Counted from the stretch's first letter, positions 35,574-47,520 are shown. The stretch: DNA of 64,000 nucleotides from Meandrina meandrites (GCA_963693305.1 OY855912.1:7727501-7791500), one strand, 5' to 3'. A program made the numbers and translations. Notes: generated by a model not told the origin, from the sequence alone.

Positions 35574-36902
35574 TTAGCTGAACAGGAAGGCTGGAAACTG
35601 GCCCATTCTTTCTGAGGTTCCATTATTTTTACCCCGCCAAGTACGGAAGGTGAATAGTATTCCTTGGCACTCTACAAATGTTTGTCCTTCCTTCCCATAC
35701 CATGATGAAGGACCCTTGATAAGGGACACCAACTGGTACTCTTTATTTTCCACCAAACAAACTGGACGATCAAACTGTACATCAAAGCCGTAATAAGAAC
35801 CAGTCTTGTCTTTAACTGAGGCGTAGGATCCTGATTGTTTTACCAGAGAAGAGTCGCCTGTGGTATTTTTAACTTCTGTGGAAACCGTGTACTCGGCACC
35901 TTCAAAACCAAAATGCTGAACTCCGTGTAACATGATGGGCTTGTTAACAGTAAAATTAATACGGTCAACGTCAGCCTCGTAACGGGAATAATCCCAGCAA
36001 TTACCGCATGCACCTGCCGGAAGAAACTTTATAAACCTGGAACATCGACGGATGATAATCCTTGGAGTTTGCTTGAATGGTAAAGGTGATGTTGAAACAC
36101 CATTGTAGTGTTTCATCATGTCACTTAATTCTTGAAAAGAAAGAATGTAAGAATCAAAGACAACAGAGGTAAATTCCTTTTGCGACATCAATGGAAACCT
36201 TATCGCTTTCAAGATTTCCTCTCCAAGAATTCGTCTCTTCGCAGCGCCATCAGGAGTTAGTCCTTGCCTTTCACTTTCTTTTGTGGCCCAGCGATCAACA
36301 GCTTTAAACAGTTCCACTTCCTTCACATTCAACCCTTCTCTTTTCACAACAGACTCGACAAGGGATCGCTCAAGTGTGGCAAATTCATCTGACGTCACAG
36401 CTTCTTCTGTCTGCTTCTCAATCACTTCCCAGCATCGATCTTCTAAATCTTTATCTTCAAATTTTTGAGCGGGTGGCAGAATACAAAATACATTTGATGC
36501 TTTCAAATTGTCTCGCAGATATTTGGTACACTTCCCAGCGAGTGAAGGTACCATATATTTCTTCGCCAAGTACAGAACTTGCATCACATTACTTCCGCTT
36601 AAATTCACTTCGTCGCAGTAGAAGTAACGAAACAACTCTAATAGACTCTCGTAGTCACAGTCAGGCAGTTCAACAGAGTCTGTAGTCTCCGTCATTTGAC
36701 CATAGAACATGGCAAAGAACACAGGACTGCTGATTGCAAGCACAAACTTGTGAGCTGGGATCACCTTCTTACTTTCACTTTCGCCAATCGAGACTGGAAC
36801 GACAAATTTCACATCGCTCAATAACTCGTTGTTAAAAATAAACGTGGTTCTCTGTACGATAGTTGATCGTTTCGTCTGCCAATTCTCTTCAACAACAGCC
36901 AT
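35574..36902 (-). CDS. BTB-BACK-PHR protein, copy D, intact
   Basis: A single exon of 442 residues from the ATG at 36902 (MAVVEENWQTKR). It is nearly identical to copy B through BACK and PHR. Its BTB segment from about 36612 to 36800 instead matches copies C and E (FYCDEVNLSGS, VVPVSIGESESKK), so the gene is a mosaic. All three domains are complete. The 3' side has a minus-strand AATAAA at 35367-35372 and the 252-bp triplication. Likely a CUL3 adaptor, as for copy A. Confidence 0.92.
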   Translation of the reverse strand: MAVVEENWQTKRSTIVQRTTFIFNNELLSDVKFVVPVSIGESESKKVIPAHKFVLAISSPVFFAMFYGQMTETTDSVELPDCDYESLLELFRYFYCDEVNLSGSNVMQVLYLAKKYMVPSLAGKCTKYLRDNLKASNVFCILPPAQKFEDKDLEDRCWEVIEKQTEEAVTSDEFATLERSLVESVVKREGLNVKEVELFKAVDRWATKESERQGLTPDGAAKRRILGEEILKAIRFPLMSQKEFTSVVFDSYILSFQELSDMMKHYNGVSTSPLPFKQTPRIIIRRCSRFIKFLPAGACGNCWDYSRYEADVDRINFTVNKPIMLHGVQHFGFEGAEYTVSTEVKNTTGDSSLVKQSGSYASVKDKTGSYYGFDVQFDRPVCLVENKEYQLVSLIKGPSSWYGKEGQTFVECQGILFTFRTWRGKNNGTSERMGQFPAFLFS

Positions 36903-38983
36903 CGTTGCCCTCTTGGTCTCTTCGCAGTACAGCAATGTTACGATCGAAGAGGCTATTCTGTAGTCGACTCTCCAGGCTGGTCTCGGCGCTACCTACGGCT
37001 GCATAAAGTGGCCGTCCAATCTGTCACGAAACGGCGTGACCTGTTTCTGGTCTGCGGCTGGGAAAAATTCGCTCAGACTGATTTACGCATCTGAACTAGG
37101 CGGATTAACTGTCAATAATCGTGCTGCAAAATGGATGCAGCGTGGTTTCAGGTACTTGCTAATTAATGTATCAGTCAGTGTTGCAATAAGTTATTATTCA
37201 GCCGGCGCGTAAAAATCCCATCAATAAAGAATTTCATTTTGGCACGCTACTTATAAGTTTTTCTTTAAATTATTGCGAAAATTCGGAAGCTGAATTTCGC
37301 GAGTATTCATTTCTAGACAAAAAGTTCACCGAAGTGTATTCAATGTACTGTAATGCTCTAAGTACTCGGCCACGCGTCATCCTTACACTTTACCTTTTCG
37401 TGATTGGTTTAGAGACTGTTCGAAGCACGTCATCCGATTTGCTGTTTTTCCTTTTACATATATTAGCTGTTATATTATGAGTTCAGTTTAAACATCGCAT
37501 GAATATTTTTGTTACCACAGGGATGCCATTTGCCTAGTCATTACCATGACCCCGTTTCAACTCAAGAGTTTTTTGTTTGGAATTTCAGAAAATTTCTTGG
37601 TAAAAATACAATGAAAGTGTGCGGGTCCATCACGCTATTTTCAGTCTGGCCAATCAGACCGGCTCTACACACGTCAACTCGCAGAGGCCGCGGAACGGTT
37701 TGAAACGTGGGTGTGGGGTGGGGGGGGGAGGGTGCGGCTCATCGTACACCCAGCCAAGCGCATTTCCCCTTCTCAAATTTCCCAAGATGTCCTTTACTGA
37801 AAAGTTTTAGACTCCCTTGTGAAACGTCATCGCTTCTGCATGCATTGCTTGCCGTCACACAACTGATTTTGTGGCAACCCTTTACCTAATTTTATTACAA
37901 AATTCAAGCAAACGGTCTTGATAACAGCAGACACGTAAAGATTTTAACGAGAACGACCAAATAGTAACAACAGAACGTGAAAATGTGTGTGAATTCGGAA
38001 CGTTGTCGCGCCTTGTGTACAATAGACTGCTTTCATATTTTAGATCACGCCACTACCAGCTTTCAACTCATCAAGATAAAAGAGGCTATTCATATTCAAA
38101 AAGAACTACCTTGCCTCAATCAGCAATTACACCATGTTAATCTAAAATTATCCTTTTAATTCACACATTTTCACGTTCTGTTGTTACTGTTTGTCTTAAT
38201 TAGCATTTCCGTCTACTTATTATTCAACTTTCCACACTTTGTAAATCATTCAACTGAAGATGACAGAAGCTCTGTCGAAACATGTCATATAACCTTAAAA
38301 ATTGGTCGTTTTCCTTAAAAAAAAATTGAAGCAAAAATTAAAGACATTAAAGGGCCGGAACATCTCAAGGTTAAATATGCCTGAGCTGTGACATGAAGTC
38401 CACCTAAGGAGCCAGAGTACTGAAACATCAGGGGAAAATAGCGAGGAGAATTTGGATGTTGACCCTTAGACTAAAAGGTTTCTCATTGCAACTCACTATT
38501 GTTTATCCGCAGTTTACACGATTTTTTTTCATAACAATATCCCATCCTCGCATATTCTATTAGCCGGAAGCAAATAAAAAACGCGTTCTTGATCTGTTTG
38601 ATCAGCGGTTTCCAATCTCAGTAGGTTGAGCGCTTGCGTAGCGATACAACAATCAATTTCTAAAAAGGTTCCAATGTCTTTCCAAAATTTATTCTAAACT
38701 TAACGTGAATTAACATACAAAAAACTCTATTATCTATCGCAATGTTCTGGCGGTTTTCATTGTGCGAAAAAAGATAAGCTAAGCCCCGGTTACTCCTGTT
38801 ACAGTCACCTTCTATGGATAGTGTTCGGTATATACCCTCTCATACATTTTCTTTCATGGGTCGGAAACGATCAAAGTTAATATACGTTGTTACACAACAT
38901 AGAACTGATCAAATTGGAGCTCCACATACACAAATGAGATATCAACAGAGCGTTCAAGTTTCTCAGAGTTACAATTAAGATCT
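36903..38983. other. 5' flank of copy D and 3' flank of copy E
   Basis: A near-duplicate of 23390-25462, including the G-run at 37721-37728 and the Penelope-like insertion. No host gene. The 3' flank of copy E starts at about 38337. Confidence 0.7.
37913..38324 (+). mobile_element. Second copy of the Penelope-like fragment
   Basis: Same sequence, position and flanking ATTCAAGCAAA / ATTGAAGCAAAA repeats as at 24407-24815, so it was copied with the surrounding duplication rather than inserted again. Confidence 0.55.
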
Positions 38984-40311
38984 TTAGCTGAACAGAAAGA
39001 CTGGGAACTGGCCCTCTCTTTCTGAGGTTCCATTATTTTTCTCGCGCCAAGTGCGGAAGGTGAATAGTACTCGTTTACACTCTACAGATGTTTTCCCTTG
39101 CTGTCCATACCATGATGAAGGACCCTTGATAAGGGACACCAACTGGTACTCTTTATTTTCCACCAAACAAACTGGACGATCAAACTGTACATCAAAGCCG
39201 TAATAAGAATCAGTCTCGTCCTTAACTGAGGTGTAGGATCCTGATTGTTTTACCAGAGAAGAGCCATCTGTGGTATCTTTAACTTCTGTGGAAACCGTGT
39301 ACTCGGCACCTTCAGAACCAAAATGCTGAACTCCGTGTAACATGATGGGCTTGTTAACAGTAAAATTGATACGGTCAGCGTCAGCCTCGTGACGGGAATA
39401 ATCCCAGTAATTACGGCATGCACCTGCCGGAAGAAACTTTATAAACCTGGAACATCGACGATGATAATCCTTGGAGTTTGCTTGTATGGTAAAGGTGATG
39501 TTAAAACACCATTGTAGTGTTTCATCATGACACCAAATTCTTGAAATGAAAGAATGTAAGAATCAAAGACAACAGAGACAAACTCCTTTTCCGACATCAC
39601 TGGAAACCTTATCGCTTTCAAGATTTCATCTCCAAGAATTCGTCTTTTCGCATCGCCATCGGGAGTAAGTCCTTGTCTTTCACTTTCTTTTGTCGCCCAG
39701 CAATCAACAGCTTTGAACAATTCCACTTCCTTTATTTTCAAAGCTTCTCTCTTCACAACAGACTCGACAAAGGATCGCTCAAGTGTAACAAATTCGTCTG
39801 ACGTCACAGCTTCTTCTGTCTGTATCTCAATCACTTCCCAACATCGATCTTCTAAATCTTTATCTTCAAATTTCTGAGCATGCGGTAGAATACAAAACAC
39901 ATTTGATGCTTTCAAATTGTCTCGCAGATATTTGGTACACTTCCCAGCGAGTGAAGGTACCATATATTTGTTCGCCAAGTACAGAACGTGCATCACATTA
40001 CTTCCGCTTAAATTCACTTCGTCGCAGTAGAAGTAACGAAACAACTCTAATAGACTCTCGTAGTCAGAGTCAGGCAGTTCAACAGAGTCTGTAGTCTCCG
40101 CCATTTTACCATAGAACATAGCACAGAACACAGGACTGCTGATTGCAAGCACAAACTTGTGAGCTGGGATCACCTTCTTACTTTCACTTTCGCCAATCGA
40201 GACTGGAACGACAAATTTCACATCGCTCAATAACTCGTTGTTAAAAATAAACGCGGTTCTCTCTACGATAGTTGGTCGTTTTGTCTGCCAATTCTCTTCA
40301 ACATCAGCCAT
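38984..40311 (-). pseudogene. BTB-BACK-PHR copy E, 1-bp deletion before PHR
   Basis: The ATG at 40311 begins MADVEENWQTKRPT. BTB and BACK are open for about 280 codons. Near 39459, copy B has CGACGGATGATAA on the plus strand and this copy has CGACGATGATAA. The missing base shifts the frame at the start of PHR, and the product ends after IIIVDVPGL. The remaining PHR sequence stays open in its own frame (119 codons, 38984-39343). The AATAAA of copies B-D is missing downstream. A BTB-BACK protein without PHR could still be made. Confidence 0.85.
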
Positions 40312-41400
40312 TGTTACTCTCTTGGTCTCTTCGCAGTCCTTTTCGATACAGCAATGTTACGATCGAAGACGCTATTCCGTAGTCGACTCTCTCGTCTCCA
40401 AACGAAAGAGAAAATGCTAACGCTACCTACCGCTGAGCAAGTGACCGTCGAATGTGTCACAAAACGGCGTGACCTGTTTCTGGTCTGAGGCCCATTCGAT
40501 CGATAACTCATGATCACCAAGGGAAAATTTCGCTCCGACTAATTTACGCATCTGAACTAGACGGAATAACTGTCAATAGCCGTGCTGAAAAATGGATGCA
40601 GTGTGGTTTCGTCAGTGTTGCAATAAGTTATTATTCAGCCGGCGTTTAAAAATCCGCGATAAAGAATTTCATTTTGGCACGCTTGAAGCGTAATACCTTA
40701 GTTATAAGTGTTTTTTCTGTAACGTTTTGCGAAAATTCGGGAGCTGTATTTCGCGAGTATTCATTTTCACGAATTCTAGACAAAAAATTCACCGAAGTGT
40801 ATTCAATGTACTGCACGGCCACGCGTCATCCTAACACTTCACCTTTTCGTGATTGGTTTAGAGACTGTTCGAAGCACGTCATCTAATTTGCTGTTTTTCC
40901 TCTTATATATATTAGCTGCTATATTATGAGTTCAGTTTAAACATCGCATGAATATTTTTGTTACCACGCAGAGATGCCATTTGCCTAGTCATTACTATGA
41001 CCCCATTTCACCTCAGTTTTTTGTTTGGAATTTCTGAAAATTTCTTGGTGAAAATACAATGAAAGTGTGCGGGTTCATCACGCTATTTTCAGCCTGGCCA
41101 ATCCAACCGGCTCTACACACGTCAACTCGCAGAGGCCGCGGAACGTTGTGAAACGTGGGTGGGGGGTGGGGTGGGTGTGGGGGGGCGGCTCATCGTACAC
41201 CAAGCCAAGCGCATTTCCCCTTCTCAAATTTCCCAAGATGTCCTTTACTACTGAAAAGTTTTAGACTCCCTTGTGAAACGTCATCTCTTCTGCATGCATT
41301 GCTTGCCGTCTATTTATAAACACTGTAGAGAGATACAGCTTGTGAAGTCACACAACTGATTTTGTGGCAAACCTTTTACCTAATTTTATTAGAAAATTCG
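40312..41400. other. 5' flank of copy E
   Basis: Shared flank blocks (GTCACAAAACGGCGTGACCT about 40456, GATGCCATTTGCCTAGTC about 40974, CTATTTATAAACACTGTAG about 41310). No gene. Confidence 0.65.
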
Positions 41401-41538
41401 GCAAAAATGAAAAAATAGCCGCCTTATAGGTGCACGTGACTACTGCTGGAGGAGAAAAGAATGAAAAGTATAATTGGTGTAAATATGCTGTTATGTGGAT
41501 ACGAATGCATGTAAAGAAGTTTAAATAAGGCACTGCTG

Positions 41539-42775
41539 TCGACGATGTAAAACCAGCATCTTGGCGTGGTTTTACTGCTTCTGTTTGGAAGGTGATCGAT
41601 CGCTAGGTGAGTGTTTTTATATTTTACAACATTTACTTCTCATAGCCTGCGTCGCAGACAGTCTAAACCGCCGAGGATTATGTGACACGTCCGGCAGCAC
41701 ATCAGGGACAGCTTTAATTGTTACCGGCCTCAAAGACCACAAGAGAGTCAAAAATTGTAGTCAAAACAAACCTTGGAGGAAGCTACATTTGCATAATCAC
41801 TGCTATGTCGGCATTTTGTTAAATGTGAACCAAAAGATCACACATTCCCTGCAAATGTTGTCATCAATTTCTTCATCTTCTGTGAAACTTTTAGTCAATC
41901 ATAATAAACGTTCAGTAAGTAAGTAACAAACTTTTAATTTGAGCCGTTTCGTGACTTCGCATTATTATAAGCGAAGCGCGAAGATAGACGGACACGCTGT
42001 CACGCTCAAATGTTAAATAAACAATTGGAAGAAGCTTACATTTGCATAATCACAGCTCCGTTAAGAAGCTTAATTATCCCACAATAGGACTTAATATTCC
42101 TCATTCTCGTCCCCATAGCCCTTTTCGCTTCTCTTAGCCGGAGGGGCCTTGGCACGAGAAACGAAGGGCTCTGAGGACACAGGATTTCCAGTCCTAGATT
42201 CTAGGACTTGCGGTCTTCATGTATGCAGTCGTGATGTTTGTAAAGACTCTGTAGGACAGTCATGGCGGTTTTTACTTCCGCTCAAGATTTCTTTGTTTCA
42301 AACAGCCAATCAAAAAACTTCGAATTAATTCAAAACCGGCCCTATGTCCCCAGAGCCCTTCGTTTCTCGTGCCAAGGTCCCAGCCGGCTAAGAGAAGCGA
42401 AAAGGGCTATGGGGACGAGAATGAATATTCCTCGGGAGAGCCTCAGTTAAGTAAATTTTCCTGTACCAAGCTTATGTACTTCGAAATTTCGGAGTGTCGT
42501 GAAGCGTACGGGTTCTTTATGGAGCCACAAGCGTATACGTGTTGATTATCACGCGCTGTAAAATAACAATGGAACACCATAGAAATTCGTCGTATATACT
42601 GACCTTAAAGCTTAAAAATACTCACGAAACCTTTCAGCTGATCGGTTAGAAACAAAATATGAAAGCTGTGAGAAGTAAATGTTGTAAAATATAAAAACAC
42701 TCACCTAGCAATCGATCACCTTCCAAACACAAGCAGTAAGCCAAGATGTTCGTTTTACATCGTGGGGTAGGTCAT
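41539..42775. mobile_element. Long-inverted-repeat element, about 1.2 kb
   Basis: Arms of roughly 100 bp at 41539-41646 and 42674-42775 are reverse complements with few mismatches (TAGGTGAGTGTTTTTATATT / AATATAAAAACACTCACCTA). It may reach from about 41410 to 42920, where inverted GTGACTACTGC / GCAGTAGTCAC blocks occur. Internal frames show no recognisable transposase. A second MITE is nested inside. Confidence 0.7.
42103..42422. mobile_element. MITE with ~75-bp TIRs and 10-bp target duplication
   Basis: The ends read ATTCTCGTCCCCATAGCCC and its complement, continuing through TTTTCGCTTCTCTTAGCCGG and GGCACGAGAAACGAAGGGCT. AATATTCCTC flanks it at 42093-42102 and 42424-42433. The 10-bp duplication suggests a Mutator-like family. 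It is nested in the long-inverted-repeat element. Confidence 0.85.
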
Positions 42776-43323
42776 CGTTGATACGACGTGTTCGCGAACA
42801 GACCACAAGATCTGTATTTATTTGTGCTGATTGGCTACGAAGTATATTCTATTGTTACTTACTTACATTCGGAAATCTTACATGACTGCAATAGTGACTA
42901 CGCGCAGGCGCAGTAGTCACAAAAACGCGTTCTTGATCAGGTTTGATCAGCGGTTTCCAATCTCAGTAGGTTGAGCGTTTGCGTAGCGATACAATAATCA
43001 ATTTCTAAAAAGGTTTCGACGTCTTTCCAAAATTTATTCTAAACTTAACGTGAATTAACATACAACACAAAACTCTATTATCTATTACAATGTTCTGTTT
43101 TCATTATGTGAAAAAGATAAGCTTTGTTAGCTCGTTACTCCTGTGACAGTCACCTTCTATGGATCGTGTTCGGTATATACGCTCTTATCCATTTTCTTTC
43201 AAGGTTCGGAAACGAAGTAAATATATGTTGTACACAACATAGAACTGATCAAAATGGAGCTCCACATACACAAATGAGATATCAATAGAGTGTTCAACTT
43301 TCTCAGAGTTACAATTAAGATCT

Positions 43324-44621
43324 TTAGCTGAACAGGAAGGCTGGAAACTGGCCCATTCCTTCTGAGGTTCCATTATTTTTACCCCGCCAAGTACGGAAGG
43401 TAAATAGTACTCCTTGGCACTCTACAAATGTTTTCCCGTGCTCTCCGTACCATGATGAAGGACCCTTGATAAGGGACACCAACTGGTATTCTTTATTTTC
43501 CACCAAACAAACTGGACGATCAAACTGTACATCAAAGCCGTAATAAGAACCAGTCTTGTCTTTAACTGAGGCGTAGGATCTTGATTGTTTTACCAGAGAA
43601 GAGTCGTCTGTGGTATCTTTAACTTCTGTGGAAACCGTGTACTCGGCACCTTCAGAACCAAAATGCTGAACTCCGCGTAACATAATGGACTTGTTAACAG
43701 TAAAATTAATACGGTCAGCATCGTGACGGGAGTAATCCCACCAATTACCACGTGCACGTGCTGGAAGAAACTTTATAAACCTGGAACATCGATGGTTGGG
43801 ACGAGTAATTCTTGGAGTTTGCTTGTATGGTAAAGGTGATGTTAAAACACCATTGTAGTGTTTCATCATGTCACCAAATTCTTGAAATGAAAGAATGTAA
43901 GAATCAAAGACAACAGAGGCAAACTCCTTTTCCGACATCATTGGCAACCTTATCGCTTTCAAGATTTCATCTCCAAGAATTCGTCTTTTCGCATCGCCAT
44001 CAGGAGTTACTCCTTGCCTTTCACTCTCTTTTGTCGCCCAGCGATCAACAGCTTTAAACAATTCCACTTCCTTTATGTTCAACGTTTCTCTGTTCACTAC
44101 AGACTCGACAAGGGATCGTTCAAGTGTAACGAATTCATCTGACGTTACAGCTTCTTCTGTCTGCTTCTCAATCACTTCCCAGCAACGATCTTCTAAACCT
44201 TTATCTTCAAATTTCTGAGCGAGTGGCAGAATACAAAATACATTTGATGCTTTCAAATTTTCTCGCAGATATTTGGTACACTCCCCAGCGAGTGAAGGTA
44301 CCATATATTTGTTCGCCAAGTACAGCACTTGCATCACATTACCTCCGCTTAAATTCACTTCGTCGCTGTAGAAGTAACGAAACAACTCCAACAGACTCTC
44401 GTAATCACAGTCAAGCAGTTCAACAGAGTCTGTAGTCTCCGCCATTTGACCATAGAACATGGCAAAGAACACAGGACTGCTGATTGCAAGCACAAACTTT
44501 CGCCAATCGAGACTGGAACGACAAATTTCACATCGCTCAATAACTCGTTGTTAAAAATAAACGCGGTTCTCTCTACAATAGTTGGTCGTTTTGTCTGCCA
44601 ATTCTCTTCAACATCAGCCAT
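43324..44621 (-). pseudogene. BTB-BACK-PHR copy F, 31-bp deletion in BTB
   Basis: The ATG at 44621 starts MADVEENWQTKRPT. At about 44497 a 31-bp stretch present in the other copies (encoding most of SESKKVIPAHKF) is missing, which shifts the frame within the BTB domain. The rest of BTB, BACK and PHR is open to the stop at 43324 (389 codons in one frame). Like copy E it lacks the AATAAA of copies B-D. An internal start would give a protein with a broken BTB fold. Confidence 0.85.
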
Positions 44622-46746
44622 TGTTACTCTCTTGGTCTCTTCGCAGTCCTTTTCGATACAGCAATGTTACGATCGAAGACGCTATTCTGTAGTCGACTCG
44701 CTGGTCTCGAAACGAAAGAGGAAATGCTAATGCTACCTACCACTGAACAAGTGACCGTCGAATGTGTCACAAAACGGCGTGACCTGTTTCTGGTCTGAGG
44801 CCCATTCGATCGATAACTCATGATCACCATGGGAAAATTTCGCTCAGACTGATTCACGCATCTGAACTAGGCTGAATAACTGTCAATAACCGTGCTGCAA
44901 AATGGACGCAGAGTGGTTCCAGGTACTTGCTAATTAATGTATCAGTCAGTGTTGCAATAAGTTATTATTCAGCCGGCGAGTAAAAAATCCCCTCAATAAA
45001 GAATTTCATTTTGGCACGCTTGAAGCGTTATACCTTAGTTATAAGTTTATCTGTAAAGTTTTGCGAAAATTGGGGAGCTGTATCTCGTGAGTAATTCATT
45101 GTCACGAATTCTATACGAAAAGTTCACCTAAGTGTATTCAATGTACTACACCGCTATATTAAACTACTCGGCCACGCGTCATCCTAACCCTTCACCTTTT
45201 CATGACTGGTTTAGACTGATCGAAGCACGTCATCTAATTTGCTGTTTTTCTTTTTATATATATTAGCTGATATTTATTTTCCGGTTGTATTATTAGTTCA
45301 GTTTAAACATCGCATGAATACTTTTGTTACCACGGGGATGCCATTTGCCTAGTCGTTACCATGACCGGCAGGGCCCGCGCAGCAAGATTTTGACTGGGGG
45401 GGGGGCTTAAACGTGAGCCAGCTTTTTTTTTTCGGGGGGGGAGGGGGCGTCCAGTGGCATGCTACCGTTGGAAAATTTGGGTTTCAGTTACTCTCAGCTA
45501 CCGGAAGGTGGATCTAAAATTAACAAACAGGGTATAGATACAAACATTCACCGTTTAAGCACTGAGGGACCCCAAACAACAATGCTGCTAACGTAGGATC
45601 TACAAGAGATTATTGCAATTTATTTGCACTGGCCTTCGAGCTGGCGTTATTTAGATTTGTTACACCGCACCGATGAGTCCCAAAAAGGACGAAACAGCTG
45701 TCCCTATTTTATCGGTTCTGGTCGTGTTGGTGTCTTGCAAAGTAACTTTTTCACGTAGTATCAGCCTTGCTATATTATTGTAATGTCTTTACATTATAAG
45801 TAGACTCAACATTTAGAACCAAACCTATAGATTCACTATCAAATCCTGCTTGAAACAATATAATATACTCCAAATCAGTACTACTGCCATTAGCCTTTAC
45901 AAACCAGGAATCCGCTGATTTCTGCTACACTTGATCAGCTTAACGGTGATATCAATGAATGGAAATTAACGACTAAACTTTTAGTGTAAATTAGATTCTT
46001 TAAAGACGCCGAAATTTCTCTTTCTGTTATTGCTACGATCTGCAAATTCGTTAGAGATGTCAAAAAGTCATCTTTCATGACTGTTTATCATTGTCAGGTT
46101 TCTAAATCTCTCTTGCGTCATTGTAGAGAGAAATTGTCAGTCTTCAGGCGATGGAAACTGAATGATTGTTCACCAGGATTTACCAATAAGGAACTAAATC
46201 AAAAACACAGTTTATCACCAGCTTCTGGAAAGACGTTCAAATGAAATACTTTTAGTAATTGTTCGTTCAATAATAATTACTTTTTGCGTTTCTTTCTTTC
46301 TTTACTTGTTTATTTACTTAAGTTCTTAATAATTTTTCCTTTTACTGTGAAAAAGTGGGGGGCTAAAGCCCCCCCAGCCCCTCCCTCTGCGCGGGCCCTG
46401 TGACCCCGTTTCACTTCAAGAGTTTTTTGTTTGGAACTTCTGAAAATTTCTTGGCGAAAACACAATGAAAGTGTGCGGGTCCATCACGCTATTTTCAGCC
46501 TGGCCAATCCAACCGGCTCTACACACGTCAACTCGCAGAGGCCGCGGAACGTTGTGAAACATTGGTGGGGGTGAGGGGGGCGGACTTATCGTACATCAAG
46601 CCAAGCGCATTTCCCCTTCTCAAATAACCCAAGCTGTCCTTTGCGTAGTTCATTGGCAGAAGCAAACCACTTTGCAATCTTATCAGTGTCCAGTCAGTCC
46701 AGTGTGACCGTAATCGATTTGTGTGCGACGTTGGATGGTAGAAAAT
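44622..46746. other. 5' flank of copy F, split by an hAT-like insertion
   Basis: The shared flank blocks continue to about 45368 (GTCACAAAACGGCGTGACCT about 44766; GGGATGCCATTTGCC about 45337) and resume at 46401 to about 46620. No host gene. Confidence 0.65.
45369..46400. mobile_element. hAT-like non-autonomous element, 1.03 kb
   Basis: The inverted ends CAGGGCCCGCGCAG and CTGCGCGGGCCCTG interrupt the BTB flank exactly where the other copies read CATGACCCCGTTTCA. TGACC is present on both sides (with two extra G at the left), which suggests a 5-bp target duplication. G-runs lie just inside the left end. No intact transposase frame. Confidence 0.78.
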
Positions 46747-46747
46747 A

Positions 46748-47113
46748 GGGAGTTTAAGCAAACTACGACGGCAACGTGAACGAGAACGTCACCAAACAAA
46801 AGGCTTAATCGGAGCAGAATAGTATCTCTGCATGTGCGTTTTGAATCTTGGTAAATTTCTTGGCCGTTCTCTGCAAAACATCAACCTGAAATTACCAAAT
46901 TCTGTGTATCTTGGAGAACGTGAACGACGACAGCTAAATGCTCGACTCTATTTGGAGTTGAACGCTCTATTTAAATTTTCAGCTGGAGCTACTTCCTGAA
47001 CCAATACATTCACCGAATACATCTGGATAATCGCGAGATTCTAGAGTAAAATATAAATTCATTTTTCACCAGGCGTTGTCTTCGGCGTTGCCGTCGTCAT
47101 TGCTTAAGGTCCC
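46748..47113. mobile_element. MITE with TA target duplication
   Basis: The ends GGGAGTTTAAGCAAACTACG and, at the right, the complement of GGGACCTTAAGCAATGACG share ACGACGGCAACG just inside. TA lies on both sides (46746-46747, 47114-47115). It separates the BTB array from the receptor kinase gene. Confidence 0.75.
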
Positions 47114-47520
47114 TAATGTACCTTCCAGTTCTGAGACTGAATATTTTACCAAACCAATATTATGCCGCGCTAGCGATATATTGATTTTAAATAATTGATC
47201 AATTATCAAAGTTTACACCTTACTGCTTTAGCGAACGACGGCCTACTTTAAAAAATACTTTCTTGTAATAACGATGTAAGTCTTTTTATGTCAAGTTTTG
47301 TTGTTAATTTAGCACTGTTGTTTTACAGAGGACGGCTGAGAAATAAACCTAGATCTAAATCAGAGGCGCGGTCATGGTCTACTAAACTCTCTAATTATTC
47401 AACCACTTTTCTATTATTAGTCGGGCGACTTAAACCAGATGAATTTAGGCTAGCAAATACTTTTAGGAGACGTCATTTTGCCTGTATTTCCGTTTTCGTT
47501 AATGACTTTTATTTAAAAGC

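Noticed and set aside
41561..41926. 121-codon plus-strand frame
   Set aside because: It lies in the long-inverted-repeat element, starts in one arm, and shows no transposase or other domain.
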